Source of the DNA: CAMPJM01 sp964440915
Lineage (GTDB): Bacteria; Bacteroidota; Bacteroidia; Cytophagales; Cyclobacteriaceae
DNA: 64,000 nucleotides
Assembly: GCA_964440915.1 (NCBI GenBank)
Contig: CAYTTV010000007.1
Location: 21,154-85,153 of the forward strand
Direction: 5' to 3'
This document shows, one piece after another, positions 1 through 8,339 of this stretch (position 1 is the first letter of the stretch; the number at the start of each line of letters is the position of its first letter). The translations under genes and the position numbers were made by a program. Under the pieces are notes generated by a model. It was not told the DNA's origin, searched no databases, and saw nothing but the letters and a program-made list of their open reading frames with translations.

Positions 1-114
1 ATTGCAGGCAAACAACAATTTGCCAATCGAAAATAGCCAATAACAAACAATTGGCATAGCTCGCCGGAGTTTTATTGGCTACAAAAAATAAACTGGAAAA
101 AGACTTTACTCAAC

Positions 115-133
115 TGAGCCGAATTAAGGCTCA
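115..133. terminator. Weak hairpin downstream of gldH
   Basis: TGAGCC and GGCTCA arms (6 bp) flank a 7-nt loop just beyond the gldH stop codon. No immediate T-run follows on the minus strand, so this is only a weak terminator candidate. Positions 1-114 show no gene I can support. Confidence 0.25.
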
Positions 134-138
134 TTCTT

Positions 139-657
139 TTAATCTTTGGTACTTTCTTCCATTACACCAATACCTACAGATAGCAGCTCGGGAATGGTAT
201 CACGGCGCATATACTGTTGCAACACCAAGGTATATTGACCTGTATCAGGAAAGTGGTATCCCGACATGGCCTTATATTCATGGCTAAAAATATCACCTAG
301 TCCTTTGCCAAAAGGCTTCCCCGACTTAGCGTCGAACAGCTGGATATTATTCAACTGTTGTGTCAGACTTTGCCCATCGGCATCTTTTAAATCGCTCAGG
401 ATGTATAGGTTTTGATAAGGGTAGGAAAGCGTGTTCCTAACATTCAGATAGACGTCATAAGCAGGTGATGGATCTGTGACCTCAAAAGTAAAGCTAACAG
501 TACTATCAGCAATCCATATCCGTTTATCGAGATCTGCATTTTTTTCATATAGGCTGTTTCGACCACAAGCTGATAGGGCCACCACAGCCATTAGGAAAAC
601 CATATGGGAAAAGAGCAATTGGTAAGTTCTCTTTTTCAATCTCGTATTATTACACAT
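139..657 (-). CDS. gldH: Gliding motility lipoprotein GldH
   Basis: 172 aa. A basic N-terminus (KKR) and hydrophobic stretch end in a lipobox ALSAC with Cys31, so the protein should be a lipoprotein anchored in the envelope. The mature part has the GldH pattern: an early SLYEKN segment, a central VRNTLSYPYQNLY motif and a later GKGLGDIF motif. GldH belongs to the Gld set needed for Bacteroidota gliding and linked to the type IX secretion machinery; its biochemical role is not known. The ATG at 657 is chosen because it gives the complete signal peptide. It lies 121 bp downstream of the ricT-like gene on the same strand, a pairing I recall in other Bacteroidota (established knowledge, not checked). 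Confidence 0.88.
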   Translation of the reverse strand: MCNNTRLKKRTYQLLFSHMVFLMAVVALSACGRNSLYEKNADLDKRIWIADSTVSFTFEVTDPSPAYDVYLNVRNTLSYPYQNLYILSDLKDADGQSLTQQLNNIQLFDAKSGKPFGKGLGDIFSHEYKAMSGYHFPDTGQYTLVLQQYMRRDTIPELLSVGIGVMEESTKD

Positions 658-778
658 AAATTTATGATGACAGATTTATATTAGCAGTCTATATTGACTA
701 TTCTTTAGTTAAACCTATTAAGATTCCACGCTTTTTTCCTAAACAGAGGCCAACCGAACAGGCTCAACCAATATCATA

Positions 779-1951
779 TCAAGCATTACCCTCTCTTGGT
801 TTATTTCCTGTGTTTTTTCTGAATTTCCCTCTTTTTTTGGATTTGCTCTTTCTTTTACCGTCTTTCGATTTACTCGCATACTTCTTATCCATCCTCTCCA
901 GATCGTTATTCAAAGAAGTATTTTGCTCACTCACAGCCAAGGCATTCTCCTGAAGAGAAACCGGTCTTACCCCTTTGTCATTCAAGGCCATTATCTCTGT
1001 TACTCGGGCCACATCCACGGGATACCAAGAACTTTCCTTGTCATAGCCAAACCACATTATTTTCCTAAAAATATCGGTCTTTTGAAGTTTAGCTTCTCCT
1101 TTTTCTGTCAGTAGGGGCTTATCGATGGTAGGAATTTCTTGCAGCGCTTCCATATAGGTTTCCAGCTCATAGTTCAAGCAACATTTGAGCCTTCCACATT
1201 GGCCTGAAAGCTTGCTAGGATTAAGGGATAAATTCTGGTAGCGGGCTGCAGTAGTAGAAACACTTTTAAAATCCGACAGCCAAGTTGCACAGCAAAGCTC
1301 CCTTCCACAAGAGCCTATACCTCCTAAGCGCCCTGCTTCTTGCCGCAAGCTAATCTGACGCATCTCCACTCTTATCTTAAACTCCCCCGCAAGCATTTTG
1401 ATCAGCTCACGAAAATCCACTCGATCATCTGCTGAATAGTAGAAGGTAGCCTTTGTATTGTCTGCCTGAAACTCTACATCTGAAAGTTTCATGTTCAGCT
1501 TGATATCATTGATGATCTGTCGTGTCCTAAAAAGGGTAGGCAATTCCCTTTTCTTCACTTCTTCATATTTTTCGTTATCCTTTTGGGTAGCTATCCTATA
1601 AATGCTCTTGATTTCGTCGTCGTTCTTGATTTTTTTCTTTTGCATTTGCAAGCGCACAAGCTCACCCTGCAAAGACACGTGTCCCATATGGTGCCCATTA
1701 GGCACATCTACGACTACGGCGTCTCCAGTGGTCAAGTCCAAGTCGTTCACATTTCTGTAAAACTCTTTCCTTCCCCCCTTAAACCTCACTTCTACAATAT
1801 CAAAGGCGTCTACTCCTGGAAGTCCCATATTAGACAACCAGTCAAAAACATTCATTTTGTTGCACCCGCCCGTGTTACAGGCTCCATTATTATTACAACC
1901 GGCTACCTGGCCATCAGCCCCTACGGTGCCGCACGATTTACATCCCGACAT
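779..1951 (-). CDS. ricT: RicT/YaaT-like PSP1-domain protein
   Basis: 390 aa, with a PSP1 core covering about residues 50-290. In Bacillus the family member RicT works in a complex with RicA and RicF that carries Fe-S clusters and affects RNase Y activity and phosphorelay signalling; no RicA or RicF is seen here, so the role is inferred. Two conserved cysteine motifs, CGRELCC and CGRLKCC, fit cluster ligation. The N-terminal 30 residues hold five extra cysteines (C4, C7, C19, C25, C30) before the NVFDWLSNM segment. The C-terminal ~40 residues are very rich in Lys, Arg and Ser and probably disordered or nucleic-acid binding. ATG start at 1951. Confidence 0.82.
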   Translation of the reverse strand: MSGCKSCGTVGADGQVAGCNNNGACNTGGCNKMNVFDWLSNMGLPGVDAFDIVEVRFKGGRKEFYRNVNDLDLTTGDAVVVDVPNGHHMGHVSLQGELVRLQMQKKKIKNDDEIKSIYRIATQKDNEKYEEVKKRELPTLFRTRQIINDIKLNMKLSDVEFQADNTKATFYYSADDRVDFRELIKMLAGEFKIRVEMRQISLRQEAGRLGGIGSCGRELCCATWLSDFKSVSTTAARYQNLSLNPSKLSGQCGRLKCCLNYELETYMEALQEIPTIDKPLLTEKGEAKLQKTDIFRKIMWFGYDKESSWYPVDVARVTEIMALNDKGVRPVSLQENALAVSEQNTSLNNDLERMDKKYASKSKDGKRKSKSKKRGKFRKNTGNKPREGNA

Positions 1952-2036
1952 GCATTCAGATTTATATTGCTATTGCTTCTTTTTTTTGGGAAAGGTCGAA
2001 GCGTAAGTTTTCTTTCCCAAGCAGTGTAAAGACAAA

Positions 2037-3320
2037 TTATACTTGAGCCATCAAATCTTGGCCAATATCCTTTCTAAAATTCTTTCCCTCCCATACAATA
2101 TTGTCTACCCCTTTATAAGCTTGTTCCATGGCTTTGTTCATTGATGTACCCATGCCTGTTACAGCAATTACACGTCCACCATTGGTCACTACTGCCTCCC
2201 CTTCCGTGACTGTTCCAGCATGGAATACCAAGGCTTCTTTTACATTATCTATTCCGGATATCCGTTTGCCTTTTTTATAAGCTCCTGGATACCCAGCAGA
2301 CACCAATACTACTGTAGCGGCAAATTCATCACTCACTTCCAAAGTTTCTTCTTCCAAAGTGCCGTTGCCCGCTGCATATAGCAGTGCTGCCAAATCTGAT
2401 TTTATCCTAGGCACAACAGCCTCTGTTTCTGGATCGCCCATCCGCACATTATATTCGATCACATAGGGCTCTCCATTCACATTCATTAGCCCGATAAAGA
2501 TAAACCCACAATAGGAGATGCCTTCTGATTGCAGACCATTAATAGTGGGCTTTACAACCTTCTCCTCTACCTTACTCATAAAAGCAGCATCTGCGAAGTG
2601 TACGGGTGAAATAGCACCCATACCTCCTGTATTAGGACCAGTATCGCCTTCGCCTATCCTTTTATAATCTTTTGCTTCAGGAAGTATCTTATAATGTTTT
2701 CCGTCCGTTAGCACAAATACCGATAACTCTATTCCTGACAGAAATTGTTCAATCACTACTTTTTGGCTGGCCTCCCCAAATTTCTGGTTCAGTAGCATAT
2801 CCTTTAAAACCAGTACCGCCTCTTCTCTGTCTTCGGTAATAATTACGCCCTTTCCAGCTGCCAAGCCGTCTGCTTTCAGCACAAAGGGAGGCGTAGATTG
2901 TCCTAAATAGGCTATGCCTTCTTGCAGGGTAGCTTCGGTAAAAGTAGCGGAAGCGGCTGTAGGAATATTATGTTTCTTCATAAATTTCTTGGAGAAATCT
3001 TTGCTACCTTCTAAAGCTGCCCCTTCTTTCCCAGGCCCAACGATCCTTACGTGCTTTAAAGCGGGCTGGCCTTCCATATAATTTCTAATCCCCTTTACCA
3101 ACGGATCCTCAGGGCCTACAACGAGTAAATGGATGTCCTTGTCTAATACTGCCTTTCCGATTGACTCAAAGTCATCTACAGGAATAGCCAAGTTCTCCGC
3201 GATCTTGCTTGTTCCTGCATTTCCAGGAGCCACATATAAGCGTTCACATTGCTGACTTTGCTTCAACTTCCATACAAGGGCGTGCTCTCTACCTCCCGAC
3301 CCTATTACCAATATATTCAT
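2037..3320 (-). CDS. purD: Phosphoribosylamine--glycine ligase (GARS)
   Basis: About 427 aa. Catalyses ATP-dependent joining of phosphoribosylamine and glycine to GAR, the second step of de novo purine synthesis, in the cytosol. Visible marks are the N-terminal GSGGREHA loop, GPEDPL near residue 70, the ATP-grasp glycine-rich loop ADGLAAGKGV near 150, and the metal/ATP motif RMGDPETEAVV near 300. Length is normal for a monofunctional bacterial PurD. Two in-frame ATGs lie two codons apart (3326 and 3320); the second gives the family-typical MNILVIG start and is used here. It is the only purine gene in the window. Confidence 0.96.
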   Translation of the reverse strand: MNILVIGSGGREHALVWKLKQSQQCERLYVAPGNAGTSKIAENLAIPVDDFESIGKAVLDKDIHLLVVGPEDPLVKGIRNYMEGQPALKHVRIVGPGKEGAALEGSKDFSKKFMKKHNIPTAASATFTEATLQEGIAYLGQSTPPFVLKADGLAAGKGVIITEDREEAVLVLKDMLLNQKFGEASQKVVIEQFLSGIELSVFVLTDGKHYKILPEAKDYKRIGEGDTGPNTGGMGAISPVHFADAAFMSKVEEKVVKPTINGLQSEGISYCGFIFIGLMNVNGEPYVIEYNVRMGDPETEAVVPRIKSDLAALLYAAGNGTLEEETLEVSDEFAATVVLVSAGYPGAYKKGKRISGIDNVKEALVFHAGTVTEGEAVVTNGGRVIAVTGMGTSMNKAMEQAYKGVDNIVWEGKNFRKDIGQDLMAQV

Positions 3321-3389
3321 TTGCATTGTTTCTTTATTGTTGAGAAGAAAAGCAAACCATGATTTATCTTCTCTATCTTAATTTATATG

Positions 3390-5570
3390 CTAGTTAGCGA
3401 CTTCCGACAAGAATTTTATCCTCATCAGTCTTAGTTCATCTTCTGAATATTCCTCTCCATCTAATTCATTTAACGCTTCTTGAATATTGTCAGAGTCTGC
3501 ATTCATGAAATAATCATAGATATCTTCTTGCTTCTCCTCGTCCATGATTTGGTCAATATAGTAATCTAGGTTCAATTTGGTGCCAGAATAACATATGTGT
3601 TCTATTTCGCTCAGCAACTCCCCTATTGTCAGATCCTTTGCTTCTGCAATTTCTTCCAAGTCGATTTTGCGGTCGATCTGCTGTATGATAAATATTTTTA
3701 TTTTGGACTTGTTGACCGCCGACTTTACCACTACCTCTGCAGCAGTGGTGATGTCATTCTCTTCTACATAATCGGAAATAGCCTGAATGAAAGGGGCTCC
3801 AAACTTCAACACTTTGCCCATTCCGACCCCATTGACTTGCGCCAGTTCCTCTTTAGTAGTAGGATATACCGTGGCCATTTCTTCCAAGGATGGATCTTGA
3901 AAAACAACATACGGCGGTAGGCCTTTCTGTTTGGCTGTTTTTTTCCTGAGAGACTTTAGTATCTCAAACAGGTTCTTATCATATGCTTTTTCTGCTGTAT
4001 TTTCTCTTTCAATTGTTGCTGCCTCCACCGCATTTTCAAAGTCATGATTTTTTGAAAGCACAACACTTTCGGGATTTTGGAGGAATGCCTTTCCTTTTTT
4101 GGTCAGCTTCAATACGCCTATGTTATCGATATCCTTTTCCAGATAATCCATGATCAAGGCTTGCCGAACTACGGAGTTCCATAATGACTCCGAATCGTCC
4201 TTGCCCTTACCAAAGGTTTTCATCTCATTATGAGCATAACTTTTTACATATTGATTCTCAACCCCTCTTATAACATTGGTGATATGGTTTATATCAAACC
4301 GTTCTCCTGTCTCTTCAATTGATTGAAGTACGGTGTTCACATATTCTTTTCCTTCAAATTTCTCTTTGGGCTTTAGACAGTTGTCACAAAAGCCACAATC
4401 TTTCTCAAAGTGTTCGCCGAAATAATGCAACAGTTGCTTTCTCCTGCACACGGAAGATTCTGCATAAGCTGCCATCTCTTGAAGCAATACCTTGGCATTG
4501 TCACGTTCCGTAACTGGCTTGTCCTTATTGAACTTCTCTAGCTTTATTATATCATTGTAACTGTAAAACATTAAACAATTGCCTTCTAGGCCATCTCTGC
4601 CACCACGTCCGGTTTCCTGATAATACCCTTCCAGTGATTTGGGTGTATCATAATGGATGACAAACCGTACATCAGGTTTATCGATCCCCATGCCAAAAGC
4701 AATCGTCGCCACAATCACGTCCACCTCCTCATTGAGGAAGTCATCTTGGTTTTTCATCCTTACCTGGCTTTCCAAACCAGCATGATAAGGGGCGGCTTTT
4801 ATATCATTGACGTTCAGAAGTTCGGCTATCTCTTGTACTTTTTTTCGGCTGAGGCAATATATGATCCCAGATTTCCCTAAGTTGGCCTTTATAAACTTTA
4901 TGAGCTGTTTCTTGGTCTGATGTTTCGGCCTTACCTCATAATAGAGATTCTTTCTATTGAAAGAGGATTTGAAGACATCCGCAGTTTCCATTTGCAAGTT
5001 CTTTTGGATGTCGAGTTGCACCTTGGGCGTAGCCGTGGCCGTAAGGGCAATGATGGGCAAATCGCCAATTTGGGCAATGATGGATTTTATCCTTCGATAT
5101 TCAGGCCTAAAATCGTGTCCCCATTCGGAAATACAATGTGCTTCATCGATGGCAACAAATGAAACATTGGCCTTTTTTAAGAATACAACATTCTCCTCCT
5201 TTGTCAAAGATTCCGGAGCCACATACAGCAGCTTTACTTCTCCGTCCAGGGTCTGCTTCTTTACCTTGTTCATTTCTGCTTTGGTGAGCGAAGAATTCAA
5301 AAACTGTGCATTCACACCTATCGCAGTCAATTGATCAACCTGATTTTTCATCAGTGCGATCAAAGGTGAAATAACAATAGCAGTGCCTTCTTGCATCACG
5401 GCCGGCAACTGATAACAGAGCGACTTACCTGCTCCGGTGGGCATAATAACAAACGTGTTCTTCCCAGCCATTATATTTTGAATAATAGCTTCCTGGCTTC
5501 CTCTGAACTGCCCGTACCCAAAAACTTCTTTCAGCTTATCCTTTACCTGATCTACCTTATCTACGTACAT
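3390..5570 (-). CDS. recQ: ATP-dependent DNA helicase RecQ
   Basis: 726 aa. A 3'-5' SF2 DNA helicase for recombination and replication-fork repair. Walker A MPTGAGKS is at 43-50, DEAH at 142-145, and motif VI QETGRGGRDG at 318-327. The RecQ-C-terminal zinc site is intact (C375, C392, C395, C398), followed by a winged-helix region and an HRDC-like segment around 530-610. About 110 further residues at the C-terminus are acidic near the end and exceed the ~610-aa E. coli enzyme; this extension is common in Bacteroidota RecQ. The gene is divergent from kdsD across a 149-bp promoter region. Confidence 0.96.
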   Translation of the reverse strand: MYVDKVDQVKDKLKEVFGYGQFRGSQEAIIQNIMAGKNTFVIMPTGAGKSLCYQLPAVMQEGTAIVISPLIALMKNQVDQLTAIGVNAQFLNSSLTKAEMNKVKKQTLDGEVKLLYVAPESLTKEENVVFLKKANVSFVAIDEAHCISEWGHDFRPEYRRIKSIIAQIGDLPIIALTATATPKVQLDIQKNLQMETADVFKSSFNRKNLYYEVRPKHQTKKQLIKFIKANLGKSGIIYCLSRKKVQEIAELLNVNDIKAAPYHAGLESQVRMKNQDDFLNEEVDVIVATIAFGMGIDKPDVRFVIHYDTPKSLEGYYQETGRGGRDGLEGNCLMFYSYNDIIKLEKFNKDKPVTERDNAKVLLQEMAAYAESSVCRRKQLLHYFGEHFEKDCGFCDNCLKPKEKFEGKEYVNTVLQSIEETGERFDINHITNVIRGVENQYVKSYAHNEMKTFGKGKDDSESLWNSVVRQALIMDYLEKDIDNIGVLKLTKKGKAFLQNPESVVLSKNHDFENAVEAATIERENTAEKAYDKNLFEILKSLRKKTAKQKGLPPYVVFQDPSLEEMATVYPTTKEELAQVNGVGMGKVLKFGAPFIQAISDYVEENDITTAAEVVVKSAVNKSKIKIFIIQQIDRKIDLEEIAEAKDLTIGELLSEIEHICYSGTKLNLDYYIDQIMDEEKQEDIYDYFMNADSDNIQEALNELDGEEYSEDELRLMRIKFLSEVAN

Positions 5571-5655
5571 TTTAATTTAATAATATAAACACCATAAAAG
5601 CTCTTCTCTTGACACGATCCAAGCAAACTTTATTGTCGCAGACTTCGTTTGGTCA

Positions 5656-5689
5656 TTTGAATTATTATATTTTGATTTGTGTATCTTTG
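5656..5689 (+). promoter_or_regulatory. Putative promoter of kdsD
   Basis: TATCTTTG (5682-5689) matches the Bacteroidota -7 box TAnnTTTG exactly, with TTTG 22 bp upstream (5656-5659). The spacer is a little longer than the usual ~19 bp. The predicted start of transcription falls about 25 bp before the kdsD TTG codon. Confidence 0.4.
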
Positions 5690-5719
5690 TTCAAATTTAA
5701 TGAATAACCGTTTTATAAT

Positions 5720-6688
5720 TTGAATTTAGCGAAAAATATTCAACAAATAGCCCGGGAAGTCCTTTTAAGTGAAGCCAAGGCTATTGAAAAGATTGCTGGC
5801 CTCATTAACAACAAGTTTGAAGCCTGTGTGCACGAAATCCTAAAGACAAAAGGAAGAGTAGTCATCACAGGAGTTGGCAAAAGCGCTATTATCGCACACA
5901 AGATCGTCGCTACCCTCAATTCAACCGGCACCCCTTCACTTTTTATGCATGCTGCCGACGCCATACACGGAGACTTGGGTATGGTGCAAAGTGACGACAT
6001 TGTAATTTGCATTTCAAAAAGCGGCAACACTCCCGAAGTAAAAGTGCTCGTGCCGTTACTAAAACGTAGAGGGTCAAAGTTAATTGCCTTGGTGAGCAAC
6101 ACGGAATCATACCTGGCAAAACAGGCCGATCATATCCTGAATGCCACTATAGACCAAGAGGCCTGCCCGAACAATCTCGCCCCTACTACCAGCACCACAG
6201 CCCATATGGCATTAGGAGACGCTCTGGCTATCTGCCTGTTGGAAAGCCGAGGTTTTACCAGTAGCGATTTTGCATTGTACCATCCGGGAGGGGCTTTAGG
6301 AAAGCAATTGTATCTCAAAGTAGCCGACATATATCCGAACAACGCCCTGCCAAAGGTAATGGGGGATACTTCTATAAAAGAAACCATTTTGGAAATTTCT
6401 AAGAAACGGCTAGGTGCTGCTGCCGTTGTGGACAGCACTGATAAACTATTAGGTATCGTAACTGATGGTGACCTTCGAAGAATGATGGAAAATTTTGACG
6501 ATATTAGTGGCTTAGCAGCCAAGGATGTCATGAGCAAATTACCCAAAACAGTAGATGCGGGAGAGTTTGCCATAAAGGCCTTGAACATCATGCAGAACAA
6601 CAACATTGCTCAACTCATTGTGACCCAAGAAGGGAAAGTAGTAGGCTTTGTGCACCTTCATGACTTACTAAAAGAAGGGATTGTATAA
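5720..6688 (+). CDS. kdsD: Arabinose-5-phosphate isomerase KdsD/KpsF
   Basis: 322 aa. Interconverts D-ribulose-5-phosphate and D-arabinose-5-phosphate, the first committed step toward the Kdo sugar of LPS. An N-terminal SIS domain (about 35-170) carries GVGKSAIIAHK and the SKSGNTPEV phosphosugar-binding loop, and two CBS domains fill about 200-320. The only plausible start is TTG at 5720: an in-frame stop lies five codons upstream and no ATG occurs before the conserved region. It precedes the manC-type gene by 66 bp on the same strand, so the two may be co-transcribed for surface-polysaccharide sugar supply. Confidence 0.93.
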   Translation: MNLAKNIQQIAREVLLSEAKAIEKIAGLINNKFEACVHEILKTKGRVVITGVGKSAIIAHKIVATLNSTGTPSLFMHAADAIHGDLGMVQSDDIVICISKSGNTPEVKVLVPLLKRRGSKLIALVSNTESYLAKQADHILNATIDQEACPNNLAPTTSTTAHMALGDALAICLLESRGFTSSDFALYHPGGALGKQLYLKVADIYPNNALPKVMGDTSIKETILEISKKRLGAAAVVDSTDKLLGIVTDGDLRRMMENFDDISGLAAKDVMSKLPKTVDAGEFAIKALNIMQNNNIAQLIVTQEGKVVGFVHLHDLLKEGIV

Positions 6689-6754
6689 TTCAATATGTGT
6701 CCTAAAAGGAAAAAGGAAGTTTAATCGACATAATTAAATATATTCAACACTATC

Positions 6755-7834
6755 ATGCAAAACAAAGACGTATATGTAGTGATTATGGCAGGAGGGATAG
6801 GCAGTAGGTTTTGGCCATATAGTCGAAATCGCCATCCCAAGCAATTTTTGGATATCCTGGGGGTTGGCTCATCACTTTTGCAGATGACCTACCAACGATT
6901 TGCAAAAATATGCCCCATTGAGAATATTTATATTGTGACTAATTCAGACTATGAGGATCTGGTAAAAGAACAACTTCCCGATATTAATGACGAGCAGCTC
7001 TTATTAGAACCCCAACGAAGAAATACTGCGCCATGCATTGCCCTCTCTTCTTATAAGATCCTCCAAAAGAATCCGGACGCAAAAATTATCGTTTCTCCAT
7101 CCGACCACGCCATCTTTAATGATGACTTGTTCCATAGCTCTTTAAATGACGCTTTGGTAGCGGTAGAAGATGGCGACAAATTGGTTACGATTGGCATAAA
7201 GCCTCATAGGCCAGAAACAGGCTATGGCTATATCCAATATCATCCAGACGAACAAACGGCTATTAAAAAGGTGAAGACCTTTACAGAAAAGCCCCAGTTA
7301 GACCTTGCCCAGAAATTTTTTGAAAGTGGTGAATTTGTGTGGAATTCAGGCATTTTCATATGGCACGTAAAAGCTATCACAAAAGCGTTTGAAGAATATT
7401 TGCCCGAGGTATCAGAAGTTTTCCAAGAAGGTCAGAAGCATTTTTTCACTCCGAAGGAAACGCCTTTTATCAAAAACGCTTATTCTCAGTGCAAAAACAT
7501 CTCTATCGATTATGCCATAATGGAGAAAGCGACCAACGTATATGTCGTGTTGGGCAATTTCGGCTGGTCAGATCTAGGCTCCTGGGGTTCGCTATTTGAG
7601 ATGCGTGAAAAAGATGAAGACAGTAATGTGATAGAAGCCAATGCGATCACATATGATTCACACAATTGCATTATAAAGGGAGAGAATGACAAGCTCATCG
7701 TCGTGCAAGACCTACATGGGTACCTCGTAGCAGATTGCGACAACGTACTTTTGATATGCAGAAAAGACAATGAGGAGAAATTCAGGGACTTTGTAAATGA
7801 CGTAAAATCTAAAAAAGGGCCAGAGTATCTTTAA
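6755..7834 (+). CDS. manC: Mannose-1-phosphate guanylyltransferase
   Basis: 359 aa. Forms GDP-mannose from mannose-1-phosphate and GTP, a precursor for surface polysaccharides. The nucleotidyltransferase signature GGIGSRFWPYSRNRHPKQF occupies 13-31, with the SPSDHAI nucleotide/metal motif near 110 and FTEKPQ near 170. At this length it is the guanylyltransferase alone, without the C-terminal phosphomannose isomerase cupin of ~480-aa bifunctional enzymes. Whether the symbol should be manC, rfbM or cpsB cannot be decided here. A perfect hairpin follows the stop codon. Confidence 0.92.
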   Translation: MQNKDVYVVIMAGGIGSRFWPYSRNRHPKQFLDILGVGSSLLQMTYQRFAKICPIENIYIVTNSDYEDLVKEQLPDINDEQLLLEPQRRNTAPCIALSSYKILQKNPDAKIIVSPSDHAIFNDDLFHSSLNDALVAVEDGDKLVTIGIKPHRPETGYGYIQYHPDEQTAIKKVKTFTEKPQLDLAQKFFESGEFVWNSGIFIWHVKAITKAFEEYLPEVSEVFQEGQKHFFTPKETPFIKNAYSQCKNISIDYAIMEKATNVYVVLGNFGWSDLGSWGSLFEMREKDEDSNVIEANAITYDSHNCIIKGENDKLIVVQDLHGYLVADCDNVLLICRKDNEEKFRDFVNDVKSKKGPEYL

Positions 7835-7865
7835 GTATTCATGAGATTCTTTATCTCATGAATAC
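7835..7865 (+). terminator. Perfect inverted repeat after manC
   Basis: Arms GTATTCATGAGA (7835-7846) and TCTCATGAATAC (7854-7865) pair perfectly over 12 bp around a 7-nt loop, starting on the base after the manC stop codon. The stem is AT-rich and the following sequence has no clean T-run, so it is a terminator or a 3'-stabilising structure. Confidence 0.55.
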
Positions 7866-7929
7866 AGATTAAAATAAATATTTAATTCTACAATTAGAGC
7901 GGTGAATTCTAGGACTCAGTGATAGGTTA

Positions 7930-8079
7930 TTACTTCTTAAGCCTCTTTTCCCATTTTTGGGAGTGTTGATTTGTATTAAATACAGCTATCACATTTATAT
8001 TCTTTTCTTCAACAATATATAAAATTAAATATGGAAAAGTAGGTACTAAATAAGCCCTGACTTTTTCATATAACGAAAA
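7930..8079 (-). pseudogene. RelE/ParE-family toxin, 3' portion (runs into assembly gap)
   Basis: Reading the minus strand from the edge of the N run gives an open frame of 49 codons ending in TAA at 7930-7932. The peptide contains YEKVRAYL, FPYLILYIVEE and NVIAVFNTNQ, then a Trp-Glu-Lys-Arg end. This is the C-terminal half of the RelE/ParE (plasmid stabilisation) toxin family, the mRNA interferase/gyrase-poison fold. The N-terminal half is found on the other side of the gap. No antitoxin gene is visible on either side. Confidence 0.72.
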
Positions 8080-8179
8080 NNNNNNNNNNNNNNNNNNNNN
8101 NNNNNNNNNNNNNNNNNNNNNNNNNNNNNNNNNNNNNNNNNNNNNNNNNNNNNNNNNNNNNNNNNNNNNNNNNNNNNNN
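8080..8179. other. Assembly gap (100 N)
   Basis: Exactly 100 unknown bases, the usual placeholder for a scaffold join of unknown size. The toxin reading frame that flanks it suggests only some 30-40 bp are really missing if the gene is of normal length (~97 aa). The rest of the 7835-8339 gene-poor stretch holds the manC hairpin and the toxin fragments. Confidence 0.97.
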
Positions 8180-8292
8180 CTTGCTTAGCAGCATCAAGTG
8201 CATTTAAAAACTTTTCCCCTAATCCTACCTTTTGTTTTTCATACCACAGGTAAGATTCATAAATATTTGATTCGGTTTCATCAGATAAACAT
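8180..8292 (-). pseudogene. RelE/ParE-family toxin, 5' portion with probable frameshift
   Basis: The minus strand encodes LSDETESNIYESYLWYEKQK followed by VGLGEKFLNALDAA, the typical N-terminal helices of the RelE/ParE toxin family. In this frame there is no start codon, and a TAG lies three codons upstream. An ATG sits at 8290-8292 one base out of frame (ATG TTT ATC TGA); loss of one T would give ATG TTA TCT GAT and restore the gene. So the gene is either inactivated by a 1-bp insertion or affected by a sequencing error near a contig end. Confidence 0.68.
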
Positions 8293-8339
8293 AACTATAG
8301 GGAATTCTTTGCACGATTTCTTATCCTTTTAGGGGCCAT

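Noticed and set aside
75..287. Plus-strand open frame overlapping the end of gldH
   Set aside because: It starts on TTG, overlaps a recognised gene on the other strand, and shows no family pattern.
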